From Ilyonectria destructans (lineage: Eukaryota; Ascomycota; Sordariomycetes; Hypocreales; Nectriaceae): DNA of 64,000 nt. The notes beneath the pieces were generated by a model, which was not told the origin of the DNA, searched no databases, and worked only from the letters and a program-made list of their open reading frames with translations. Location: assembly GCA_020740775.1 (NCBI GenBank), contig JAHEWK010000014.1, positions 1 to 64,000 of the forward strand, in the 5' to 3' direction. Both the position numbers and the translations under genes were made by a program. This document shows positions 11,333-20,878 of the stretch, in pieces (the first letter of the stretch is position 1; the number at the start of each line of letters is the position of its first letter).

Positions 11333-11995
11333 ATGGACGCCGCCAGCTCCCCCCACAAAACCCGCATCATCGCGCACATGAACAAGGATCACACGCGCGA
11401 GATGACCTACTACCTGCGACACTATGCGCGCGCCTCGGCTCGAGCCGCCTCATCGCCTGAGATGCGCGACCTGGATTTCCAGGGCATGAAAATCACTGCC
11501 CGCGGAGGCGACTTCACCGTTCCCTTCGAGCCTCCGCTGGCCGGGTGGGCTGAGGCCAAGGGCCGCATCATCGAGATGGCGCACACCGCGCGGGAGGCGC
11601 TCGGCCTGAGCGACATCATCATCACATCCTTCAAGTGGCCCGAGGGCTTCGGCATGTTCGTCTTCGGCGCCGTAATCTTCTACTTCTGCTGCGCCGCGTC
11701 GCTGCCCTGGGTCGTCCCGGGGAGCCCTGCGTGGCCGCTCCTGGAGGCGGCCTTCCCTGGCGGCGCGGAGGGGTTCTGCTGGACCGTCAAGACCATCTTC
11801 TGGCCGGTCATTGGCATCCATGTCATCGAGTGCTCCATCTTCGACGGGCGCCTGAAGAAGCACGGTGTGGAGAGGTTCAGTGGCGTGTGGTGGGCGTGGG
11901 AGTTGGGTTGCTTCTTGGAGGGTTATCCATCATTTCAGCGGATTGACGGCATCATCGCCCAGAAGACAGCCGAGAAGAATGCCAAAAAGCAATGA
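11333..11995 (+). CDS. DUF2470 domain membrane protein
   Basis: Single exon, 220 aa. Residues 10-90 match the DUF2470 pattern: HMNKDHTREMTYYLRHY at the start, then a second half with DFTVPFEPPL. DUF2470 is shared with haem-binding/haem-utilisation proteins in bacteria and plants; its role in fungi is not established. Two hydrophobic segments follow (MFVFGAVIFYFCCAASLPWVV and WPVIGIHVIECSIF), so the protein is probably anchored in a membrane, and the C-terminus is lysine-rich (KTAEKNAKKQ). I chose the ATG at 11333 because homology-like sequence begins there; the upstream in-frame ATG at 11144 would add 63 non-conserved-looking residues. It converges on the Zn2Cys6 gene at 12.5-13.9 kb. Confidence 0.75.
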   Translation: MDAASSPHKTRIIAHMNKDHTREMTYYLRHYARASARAASSPEMRDLDFQGMKITARGGDFTVPFEPPLAGWAEAKGRIIEMAHTAREALGLSDIIITSFKWPEGFGMFVFGAVIFYFCCAASLPWVVPGSPAWPLLEAAFPGGAEGFCWTVKTIFWPVIGIHVIECSIFDGRLKKHGVERFSGVWWAWELGCFLEGYPSFQRIDGIIAQKTAEKNAKKQ

Positions 11996-12511
11996 GCAAC
12001 TGCCTAGCAGTCCGAGGTCTAAAAAGATGCTACTGCAGGCGACCTTGGGATCTCAAGTTGAGCTGTCTTGGAGTTAGATATCCATCGTGAGCAAAACACT
12101 ACACTAGAAGTCCGTAGAGTTTGTCGCAAGTCCTCAATTGAAAATTGCATCACGAAAGCGAATTGATAGAATACAAGCACATTTGAATCAAGTCATACTT
12201 TCTCTAAATCGTCTTCTTAGTGGTATCACGAAACAACGCTCCCTGCTAACGGCTTCTTACCTACATGCTTTATCCTTTCCCCATTCCTGTCCATCGAGGG
12301 TATCGCATGCAAATAGATCCCAAACTCCGTACCAAAGACATGCTCTTATGTCTATGCTCACCAACACAAAACAATGCTCATTGTCATCGGCTTCTAGCCT
12401 ACACGCTTAATCCTTCCCCCACTCTTCCACCCAGGGTATCGTATGCAAATAGTTCTCAAACTCGTACCAAATACCCATAACCTTCTGTCTATGCTGCGAT
12501 AATCAACTTTC
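11996..12511. other. Convergent 3' intergenic region with local duplication
   Basis: Spacer between two converging genes. Two similar blocks of about 100 bp (roughly 12230-12330 and 12370-12470) share phrases such as CGGCTTCT(T/A)..CCTACA(T/C)GCTT, ATCCTTcCCCC and GGGTATCG(C/T)ATGCAAATAG, so a small imperfect tandem duplication is likely. No coding potential. Confidence 0.5.
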
Positions 12512-13906
12512 CTAGCTGCTCTTCGCCTCCCATTGCTCCACCAGCTGCTGTGCCCAATCGCTCGAGGCACCCCACTCGATAATCTTGTCAAAGTTGAACG
12601 AGTATACCCAGGTACACAGGTCGATGCGTTCTGAGGCCTGTGCATCTGGCCACTCATTAATTGGCGTCATCATGGCGACAATGGCCTTGCGGAAGTGGTT
12701 GATCATATCTCCCGAAGCCCGCTCGTAAGCGTCAAGATACTTCTTGAGCTCTGGCTTGGTGAGCTCGCTTTGGTTGACAAACGGGATTGGTGCACTCTGG
12801 GCAGGGTCGATTGTGATGACCAGTCCCATGCCAGCCACGCAACGGGCGATGGTTGGCATGGCCTGGATCAGTGCGTCTGAGTTGACATTCCGCTTCTCTG
12901 TCAGTGAGGCAATGACTCCGTGGAAAACATTGGCGTGGCAGGCCGGTTCGAGGACAAAGCCATAAACCTTAGCGACAAGGTCCGCTGCGGCGATATACGC
13001 CTTGTGGTGGGCGGTCCTCTTTGTTTCCAGGGCCTCACTGACGGCCGACTTCTCTCGGAGGTCAACGTTCTCCCGGATACAGGGCAGACCCGCCTTGGCA
13101 CAGGACGTGCAATCCCCATTGCCGTCCCTGATGCACTTGGCCTTGCGTCGCCTACAGCGATCGCATGACTTGGGCACACACTTCTTGCCCGCGCGGTTGG
13201 CCTTGGGTTTGTTGGCCAATTCAAGGTCAACTGGGGACTCCTTTCGCTTGGTTCCCCTGGCTGTAGGAGTGAGAGCCTGTGCCTGAGTCTGCAACAGCGG
13301 CTGTGGTCGGGGCAGGGGAATTGGTAGGGCCAGAGGCTGGGGAAGGGCCAAATGCTGGCGAATAGGCAAAACTTGGGGGTTCTGCAGAGCCAGGGCAGGT
13401 TGGTCTTCAACGTGGAAAGTATTCACGTTGTGGACAGGATACTGGAGGTCGGGACAGGAGTCCCCCGTCAATGGGGCATCGTTATTGTTGATCATTTGAC
13501 TCTGGGGCTGATGCTGGGCCCGAGGCTGGGGCTGAGGCTCAGTCTGGGACGTCTGAGTATCAATGGAAGTCATAGAACTCGGAGAGTTTTCCGTAGTTGT
13601 TGAGCCCTCCCTGCTGCTGTCACTTGAAGTGAACCCATGCTCGGTGGAAGAAATGGGCTCGTTGCAAGACGGGATCTCGAGCTCGGAGAACATGGAGTCC
13701 TCTAGATACTGGGAAAAGTCGAGTTCGGAGTTGTTTTTTTGGACAAACTCCGTGGTTTCCAGCAATGGATGGCCAGGAGAAAAGATGTCGAATACATCCC
13801 CATGCTCATGCGACATGGGACCGAAACGGGCATTAAATTCAGCCTCTGCCAGCGCCGTCCACTTATGCAGGTCATTTTCGTTAGGCGTCGTCATATTAGC
13901 GGCCAT
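12512..13906 (-). CDS. Zn(II)2Cys6 protein with central zinc cluster
   Basis: Single exon, 464 aa, starting at ATG 13906. The fungal zinc cluster lies in the middle (about residues 248-276: KSCDRCRRRKAKC, then DCTSCAKAGLPC), preceded by a basic KANRAGKK stretch that could be a nuclear localisation signal. The N-terminal half is acidic at first (ELDFSQYLEDSMFSELE) and then Gln/Pro/Leu-rich, as in activation regions. The C-terminal 190 residues form a separate folded-looking segment (LVAKVYGFVLEPACHANVF, ATIARC-like helix) that is not the usual fungal_trans domain. It probably binds DNA as a transcription regulator. Target genes cannot be told from here. Confidence 0.8.
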   Translation of the reverse strand: MAANMTTPNENDLHKWTALAEAEFNARFGPMSHEHGDVFDIFSPGHPLLETTEFVQKNNSELDFSQYLEDSMFSELEIPSCNEPISSTEHGFTSSDSSREGSTTTENSPSSMTSIDTQTSQTEPQPQPRAQHQPQSQMINNNDAPLTGDSCPDLQYPVHNVNTFHVEDQPALALQNPQVLPIRQHLALPQPLALPIPLPRPQPLLQTQAQALTPTARGTKRKESPVDLELANKPKANRAGKKCVPKSCDRCRRRKAKCIRDGNGDCTSCAKAGLPCIRENVDLREKSAVSEALETKRTAHHKAYIAAADLVAKVYGFVLEPACHANVFHGVIASLTEKRNVNSDALIQAMPTIARCVAGMGLVITIDPAQSAPIPFVNQSELTKPELKKYLDAYERASGDMINHFRKAIVAMMTPINEWPDAQASERIDLCTWVYSFNFDKIIEWGASSDWAQQLVEQWEAKSS

Positions 13907-15524
13907 TGTTAGGGGTGTTTTCGTGGGGCGTTTAGTGAGATTGAAGGCGGCTTGAGGAAGTACTGCAAGCAGAAGCTGCCAAATATGAGGGGTTGTTGGC
14001 GAGAGTGTGTAGTTGTGTTATCAAAGATGATAGAATCAGTTGAGATGAATGAAAGAGATGAATCTTGATGACTCTTTAGAATTATTTGATGACAGTCAGG
14101 ACAGTGATGTTTTGCTACCTGTCTGTATGGATAGGAAGGAAGGAAGGAAGGGCGGGCAGAAACAGAATCAGAGGAAAGGATTATGTAGGTGCTGGAGACA
14201 CTTCAAAAGGGTTGCTCGTTTCGATAGGGTGCAATCCATTTCTGAATGATGCTTTCAACCTATTTGGCATACTATTGACTCATGGTCCTGTCCCCGTCGT
14301 GTGTGGAGTTTGATTCCCTTGGTGTGGTGAATTTACTATGAGACTGGCAGCGACCAATTCCTCCATTAACCTTGAATTCAGTGACAACATGGACCTCCAA
14401 GGTATTTTGACTTCTTACAGAAGCATTGAGTTAGTAGGGCGCGGTTTCGACATGGTACGTAGTGATGTAGCTAGCCATGGAGGTGCTGGTGTTGAGTCAT
14501 GATCCAACCATACCGAGGTTTGGGGTGTGAGGAACGGCCGAAGTTTAGGAACTCAACTTCGGTCATGATTATATAACCAGGGGACCCGCCAACATTGAGT
14601 TCGGTGCCCATTTGGCTTGGAGGGGAATGGAATTCGATAGATAGAATCGAAGAATAGATGGCACTTTCCGTGGCGAGCAAGTGAGGGGCGAGTGGCCCAG
14701 CAACGTCGTTGGGGGGTGAAGCTGCCTGTAGCAAACAGAACATAGTTGAGGCATGAGAGTTTCTCAGGAGCAAACTACACCCCAGTACGGTTCAATCTTG
14801 GAAATTTTATCTGGTAGAGAGCTTGTCTTGTTTCTGGGGCATGTTCTTTCATACTCGCCGTATCTTATGTTGAAGCACTCGGTCCTCCTCGTGGGTGGCA
14901 GTCACCCCACGTACCATGCCCGTGCCGTCACCAATTCCTCAAGGTAGTTCACTCATCAACATGGATAGCTATGGCAGAGACTGGCCTTTTACTCTCGCAA
15001 GGTGTTATCCAAGGGCATGTCTCGTAGTACGACTCCTGACCTCACAGAATGTCGATATGCGGGGGTTGCATATAAACTGAAATCGGGGGGTATAAAAAGT
15101 CAAACCGGACGGCCCGACCCTCCTGGGGTAGCGAAGAAGTGAAGGACAGCTGCGACGGGTGTGAGCAAGAAGGGGTGGGGTGTGAGAGCGCTTTGTTAAC
15201 TTTATCAGGGTTGTTTTTGCCATCGAATTAGGCCATGTCCATCTATCTACCATCTGGCCAACCCTGTTGGAATGGCCACTACGGATACCTGAGGAAGAGT
15301 TGCGAACCTGCTCACCCGTTGGCTCTCTTCAACCTTGCACCCCCCATCAACATCCCGCGATACCCAGTGCTTAACCACGTAGTCTCCTCCTAATTTTGTC
15401 CTACAACATTGCTCAGAGAAAACAAAGGCAATGGGATTTTTTTTTTTTTAAACCAAAGCAGCTATCCCTGTCAATAACCAAAAAAAGCATATGGGGGACA
15501 GGGTCCGATCAGGGGGCTACAGAG

Positions 15525-15905
15525 CTAGAGGCCTAGACTTCCATCATATTGTGAGACATTCTCAGGCTCCCAAAGCACAACAGGTCGCGTCTTTGTCCAA
15601 CCTTGATCGTCAAACTTAATTGGCTCGAATCTTCTCCACAAAACTAAAACTAGAGCATCCAGTTCCCCGCGGTTCACAATTGGTCCCATGGCGTTGTCCC
15701 TGGCTAGCATGGTCACGACCGCCACATTGACTACGTAGCAAGCCATGGCCGTGGCATGGGTAAACCAGAAGCCCATCACAATGGCTAGGCCACTACCACA
15801 ATGCCACGCTGGATGGCGTCCAGAAAAGAAGCCTTGATCAATGCTCTCCAGGGCGCCGTAATACCCCGCTACGCCATGCTGGGCAAACAGGGCGAGGTTG
15901 GGTAT
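15525..15905 (-). other. Open frame with hydrophobic segment, possible gene remnant
   Basis: The minus frame is open from about 15905 to the stop at 15525 (about 125 codons) and reads as plausible protein: LALFAQHGVAGYYGALES, GFFSGRHPAWHCG, then a hydrophobic GFWFTHATAMACYVVNVAVV stretch and an acidic tail. An in-frame ATG lies at 15779. No start context, introns or family could be confirmed. It may be an exon of a lost gene or chance. Confidence 0.2.
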
Positions 15906-16020
15906 TCAATTGGGTGGAAAGCTCCGCCAGTAGACGGAGCCGACGGAGCCGTTGCTGCTAGGATAGCAATCGGGTCGACGGAGCTGAAAGAGCTGTCTGA
16001 GCTTAAAGTTAGCCCTAGAT

Positions 16021-16045
16021 CTAGCCTCTAGCCTCTAGCCTCTAG
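16021..16045. repeat. CTAGCCT short tandem repeat
   Basis: Three and a half copies of the heptamer CTAGCCT. It is unlike the fungal telomere unit TTAGGG and too short to suggest a function. Confidence 0.8.
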
Positions 16046-16384
16046 ACGCCGTTTGTGGCGAAGCCAAAATATGACCCAAAATGTGACTGTATCCAGTGGG
16101 ATTGTGGCCAAGACTTTCCCCAGAAGCATCACCGGATCAAATCTCACAAAGTGAAGGCAGGCTTTCAGATTCTTGAACGAGTTCGGTTACAATTCGTGAT
16201 TGATTTCAAATACAACATCCCGAGACGTCGCCTAAATAACTACCAAAATGAATAAAGTCGAAGAGAAACTTTGTTTTCACAAAGGAGTGTCTTGATCATC
16301 CATCTCCATCGCATTCTCATATCCACATGATGCCAGCGCCATCAACGGCCGCTCACTAATGCTGTTTTTCGTATAGTCCTGTGC

Positions 16385-17095
16385 TTAGTAGTCGGTCTTG
16401 CAGCACCAAGACTGGCACGTCTTCTTGCCGATGCAGTCGATCTCAAGCTCGACGAAGGAGATCTTGTCGGCGGACTTCCGAGCATAGGGCTCGGACGGGC
16501 AGCGGCCGGTGTCGATGGCAATGTAGTACTTGTCGCCGCAGAGGTCACCGTAGCCGCCAAGCTTGGAGACGGGGACGGTGCACTTGTCGCCGTAGCAGTA
16601 GGTGTTGGCGTTGAGCTTCTTCAGGGACTTGGGGCACGAAGGCGAGTCGTAGATGCCCAGGTACGAGATCTTCTTGTCCGAAGGCCAGTATCCGCCCTTG
16701 TAGGTGACGGTGAGGCAGTCGTCCTTGCTGCCGGGCTTGCAAGGGCCGACAGTGCCAGTGACCTCGTAGTCGCTGCCCTTCTTGCAATCGACGGAGACGA
16801 TGAACGAGCCTTCGTATCGAGCGTAGCCAGCGTCCCAGCCGTACTTGGTGCACTTGGCCTTCTTGTCGGGGCACTTCATGTGGCAAACCTTGGACGGGTA
16901 GGAGTAGTCGCCAAAATCGGCCTCGGCCTCGGCCTCACGCTCCTCCACGTCGCGCTTGTCACCGTAGGGGATGGGCTTGCATTGCGCGGGCTCCCAGATG
17001 ATCTTGGAGCACTTGTTGGACTTTTTGTAGTCGTCACCACCGGCGATGGCACCGGCGGCGAGGAAGCCGAAGACAGTAATGGCAGAGAACTTCAT
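16385..17095 (-). CDS. Secreted cysteine-rich protein, effector candidate
   Basis: Single exon, 236 aa. The start at 17095 is followed by a clear signal peptide (MKFSAITVFGFLAAGAIAG). The frame remains open further upstream but that part is His-rich leader-like and lacks a signal, so this ATG is preferred. A dibasic Kex2-like site (GDKR, followed by the acidic DVEEREAEAEADF) lies about residue 50, so a propeptide may be removed. The mature part has about 17 cysteines, including VCHMKCPDKKAKC and a C-terminal CQSWCC, together with many Gly, Lys and Tyr. I know no family for it. Size, secretion, cysteine content and lack of a catalytic motif fit a fungal effector or a cell-wall or defence protein; that is inference. 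Confidence 0.75.
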   Translation of the reverse strand: MKFSAITVFGFLAAGAIAGGDDYKKSNKCSKIIWEPAQCKPIPYGDKRDVEEREAEAEADFGDYSYPSKVCHMKCPDKKAKCTKYGWDAGYARYEGSFIVSVDCKKGSDYEVTGTVGPCKPGSKDDCLTVTYKGGYWPSDKKISYLGIYDSPSCPKSLKKLNANTYCYGDKCTVPVSKLGGYGDLCGDKYYIAIDTGRCPSEPYARKSADKISFVELEIDCIGKKTCQSWCCKTDY

Positions 17096-18995
17096 TTTGA
17101 AGAGTGTTTGGGGTTCTTGAGGAGGAGAGGTTGTTTTGAAGTGAATGGTTTGTAAGGTGATCTGATGCCTTGTGTTGGAGCGATGGTGATGAGGGTGATG
17201 ATTTCGAAAACTTGACACCGGATCCCAAGGCTCTCTTTATACTTGGTTGAGATGTTTTTGTGCCAGGCCGTGAGTGAGGGAGTCTTTTCCTGTCCATCAG
17301 CTGGTCTCACTCGGTGTCTCCTCTCAATCTCGATCCTCTCTCAGTCTTCTCTCGGCCTCCTCGACAGAAACAACAATAACCGCCACTTTCAGCTTTGACA
17401 AGCCATAAACAGCCATAGGCAGTCCTAGCAGCCAACGAGGGAGTAGAATACATGGGCCGTCGCGTCCATCGCCAAAAAGCGTCTTTGTTCTTTGTTGCCA
17501 GCTCCTCGTTTTGGTATACCCCATGTCTTGTGCTACCCCTGTGTCTCTCTTTGACTTCCGCCCGGCTCGTATAGCCACAAGCCTCTCGGAAGGCACTCGG
17601 ATTTCTCTGATGGTGCCTTAATGCAGCCTCTTCGCACTCATTTGGATACTTGTTACCTCTCGAAGACCTCTTAGCGCAGGGCTGGTGCCCAGTGTAACAT
17701 ACTGAGCACGCGTAGTGCATATACCGGGCCGTGACCCTGGTGATGTAAGACAGACAGCACAACCTGCATGTTAGGCTGGCGAATCCCGACTACGGAAACA
17801 TGCTGGCTAATAAAAGCAGGGACGGCTGGCTGGATCAAACTCGGCCAAACAAGCCATTCAGCCCGGCTGGGCGCTAATTGCAGGGCTGAATACAGGCCTA
17901 GGTGGACACAGAAAAAGCATCGTCGCCGTTGGGCGAGACGGATGAAGGCTCAGCTGCCGATCTATCCAAACACTGTGGCATATGCAGGCGGCTCGGTGCA
18001 ATCACGCCAAGCCGCCGGCTCTCTGATTTGAGAACAGTGTTTTACTCAAAGTCGCGATGCAGGTCTTGTCCGTGGACTGTACTATTAGGTAAAAAAAAAT
18101 ACCATCAGTATCGTATGCGTACTCCGGCCCGGGATACCAGCCGAGACGAACACCAATGCCCCGATATCTCGGAAGCCAATCGAACGGCGCGAACGTGATG
18201 CCGCCGTTTCTTCTACCTGCTCCTAAGATGAGCCACGGTTCGTATATGCAATCAACCTGCTTTTTTCCCCTGAATGATTCCCTTTTGGGTCTTCGAGGAG
18301 TTATTTTTGTGTGTAACTCGCACAGGGCTGGAGTTTCCTTCTGCCACCTCCCGCCACCCGCCGGCGCCTTGGCGCGAGATTCTCAGCTCGCAATGCAGGT
18401 TTCAGGTATGGAAGGCTGGGCTTGAGAGGCGGCCTCAATATTGTTCTCCGGCCATCACATATTCGCATTGGCAAGACCATCACTACGTCTTAGTCTGCAT
18501 TAGCCAGGTCGATAATCATTAATCGCCGTTATTACAGATCGGGTGCGATCCGCTGGGCCATCGCAGCCACATCACCGCCGAGATCCGATACTTCACCTGA
18601 GCCCCCAAGCGAACTCCCCAACAGGAGAAGAGAGGAAAATGGCCCAAAAGGTGTCGATTCACATCCGATGTTCTGAAAACTACGGACTGGTTCCTCCCTC
18701 CTCGTTCCCGCCTCCTGTTTTGTGGCTCAGACTCTCGGACTCGTCTTAGAATTACTGACGTACGTGTTAGCCGCCTCCAATATGCATCTCCTTTTGCGGA
18801 AAAGTCTGCAGGTCTAACCAGGCTAACATCATTTTGGCGGAATGCGTCTTTCAGCATTCAAATAATTTCTTTTCTTTTCTAAACAAGAGGGGTGACTTGG
18901 TATTCCATTCGCTCAGCTGTTTCGCTGCATCCTCTCAGCGCTATTCTTGTCGCCGCCACAACAACTCATCATAAATGCATAGTGTATAGCGCCGT
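17096..18995. other. Intergenic region, no gene seen
   Basis: Upstream region of the secreted-protein gene and 3' region of the MFS gene. A TATA-like CTCTTTATAC is found at about 17233 (plus-strand reading; the minus strand gives GTATAAAGAG) about 140 bp upstream of the secreted-protein start, which is a plausible core promoter. The remainder shows only shadow frames. Confidence 0.45.
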
Positions 18996-20494
18996 CTAGA
19001 TCTTTACATTTATTTTCCACCCCTCCAGTCTCACGCGTAGCAGCCCAATCCCAAGGCCTGCGATGAGCAAGTTCACGCCGGCGAACACCGCGGCGTACCT
19101 GTAGCTACCTCCGTCATCTGTCACAATTTCTCCCGCGATTGGAGGGCTGGTCAGTGTGCCAATCGCTGCAATAGACAGGATGGTACCCATTCGGAAACCA
19201 AGCTCCTTAGGAGGCGAGATGTTGGTTATGAGTACTGGGCCCAGGCCAATGCCAGCGCCGGAAGTGATGCCAAAGAGAACGGCAAAGGCGATTAGCGCGC
19301 CGTCACCTCGGCCGGGTAGCCATAGGCCTAGAACCACGGCAGCTGAGAGAAACACCATCACAATCATGACGTTGAAACGGCCAACTTTGTCAGCCACGTA
19401 GTTAGGTACCGTCCGCCCAAAGAAGCTTATCGTGTTAGCCAACGCGGCACCATAATGGTCAAGGGCGGGAGAGCTTACCTTGCCCCGTTCAAGATGGGGA
19501 CGAGAGAAATTGCCAAGGACTGCTTCATCCCGTAGTGGATCGCCTCGGTCACAATGTAGTTGAACGGCACAAACATGCCCCCTGCATCAGAGTTAGCTCG
19601 GAGGATCCCGTTGTGCTCAGGCATGCCTACTTACAGTAGAGGAAGAAGCAAGAAGCGGCCATGATACAGAAATTCGCCTCGCCAACGGGCCGCACATAGG
19701 ACATAATGTCAAAGGTCTGCGGCTTGTGCTCCCAGTTGGACGTGATGGTCAAGTTGGCAAAGATCAGCATCCCCATGATCAAGAATGCACACGTGCGAAC
19801 TGCCCAACCGAACCCAACGCTGGGCATCAGGTGTTGGACCATTTGCGGAAAGACAACACCTCCGATGGAGGAACCTGCGACTACGAGACCTAGGGCGATC
19901 CCTCGCTTCTTTTGGAAGTAGGTTTGGGCCTGTCCGGCGGTCAACGGCCTGTCTTGACTGGCGGTGAGATTGTTTTGGAATTACTTACAGCAGTGAGGGC
20001 TGGAGAGAAGACTAGGGAGGATCCGATTCCGGAGCAGATGGACTGGCTCAGCATGATTTGGTAGTACTCGCTCGAGATGCTGAGCATCATCAAGCCAAAG
20101 ACGTGCATGAAAGACCCGATGAGGATTGGAACTCGGGGGCCATAGTTGTCGAATAGTCTTCCACCGACGGGCGAGAAGAAAAGCATGCAAAAAACTGTGA
20201 AATACTTAGCATAGTTTTGAACCTGTGTCTCAAAGTTGACTTACACTCCACCGAGGTGATCCATGAGATGACTGAGCTCGAGTAATCTTTCAACTGATCC
20301 ATCTCGTATTGCGCTTGAAACAACCCGATACAATTGACCCATCCAAATGTGACAAACAGAGCAGCTGAAGAGCCGGCCACCGTCAGCCAAGCCCGCGCGC
20401 CGCCTTCCCGTAGTTCTGGAGTCTTGTCACTGATTTCCGAAGGGCTGTTCTTCCCGCTCTCTAGGGTAGCGGCATCAAGTGTGGTTGTGGACAT
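18996..20494 (-). CDS. MFS transporter, monocarboxylate-type
   Basis: Five exons: 20245-20494, 19989-20194, 19635-19929, 19479-19581, 18996-19425; 427 aa. The first true ATG in frame is at 20494. The protein begins with a hydrophilic tail (about 40 residues) then [22 protein letters not shown], the start of TM1 of fungal MCT-like MFS proteins. [18 protein letters not shown] fits the conserved loop 2-3 motif, and [18 protein letters not shown] is the typical TM4-5 signature. The second half has [16 protein letters not shown] and six more helices. The family exports or imports monocarboxylates or small secondary-metabolite acids; the substrate is unknown. It is divergently placed with the Zn2Cys6 gene 384 bp away, which suggests regulation by that protein. 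Confidence 0.85.
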
Positions 20495-20878
20495 GGTGAA
20501 CTCGGTATTCTCGACAGTAATCTTGAGAGAGGCAGAGGAGTCGAATGAATTGATCTGTACTGTTTCCAATATGAGTATTCATGATTGTGCAGTCTCTTTT
20601 AAATACCCCCTTCATCACGTTGTAAAGGAATTCGGCACTTAAGACCGGCCCCGGAATCTCGGCCACGGTGCTAAAGTTCGGCACTTAGATCGTGACGACA
20701 ATAATATTGGGGCTTTTTCTCCCCATAACATGTCCACTAAGTGCACCATGATTTTGTCAGTAATAGTTCGGTCATAAAGTTCGGTGCTACCACAGCTTAT
20801 ATCCACCACCACCCCATCCGTCATCACCGACGGACTTGCATCCTCAAGTCCGTCTTCAAACTGAGAGATTCACCGATT
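20495..20878. promoter_or_regulatory. Divergent promoter with repeated TTCGGCACTTA motif
   Basis: Shared upstream region of the MFS transporter (-) and the Zn2Cys6 regulator (+). TTCGGCACTTA occurs at 20631-20641 and 20677-20687 in the same orientation. A related inverted copy, TAAGTGCACC, lies at about 20738-20747, and half-matches TTCGGTC (20767) and TTCGGTGCTA (20780) follow. CGG triplets are the usual half-sites of Zn2Cys6 proteins, so these are candidate binding sites. That assignment is inference from repetition and position. Confidence 0.5.

Larger units (their letters stand above)
13907..16384. other. Long intergenic region, mostly featureless
   Basis: No complete gene. It contains a (GGAA)n tract at about 14142-14155, a T12 run at about 15437, and a short CTAGCCT tandem repeat at 16021-16045. 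A minus-strand open frame at 15525-15905 is listed separately. The bases directly upstream of 13907 are the promoter of the Zn2Cys6 gene. Confidence 0.4.

Noticed and set aside
16021..16045. CTAGCCT repeat as possible telomere remnant
   Set aside because: Unit differs from the fungal TTAGGG repeat and is too short.
20495..20569. Extension of the MFS frame upstream of 20494
   Set aside because: No ATG exists there; the first codon of that frame is TTG.
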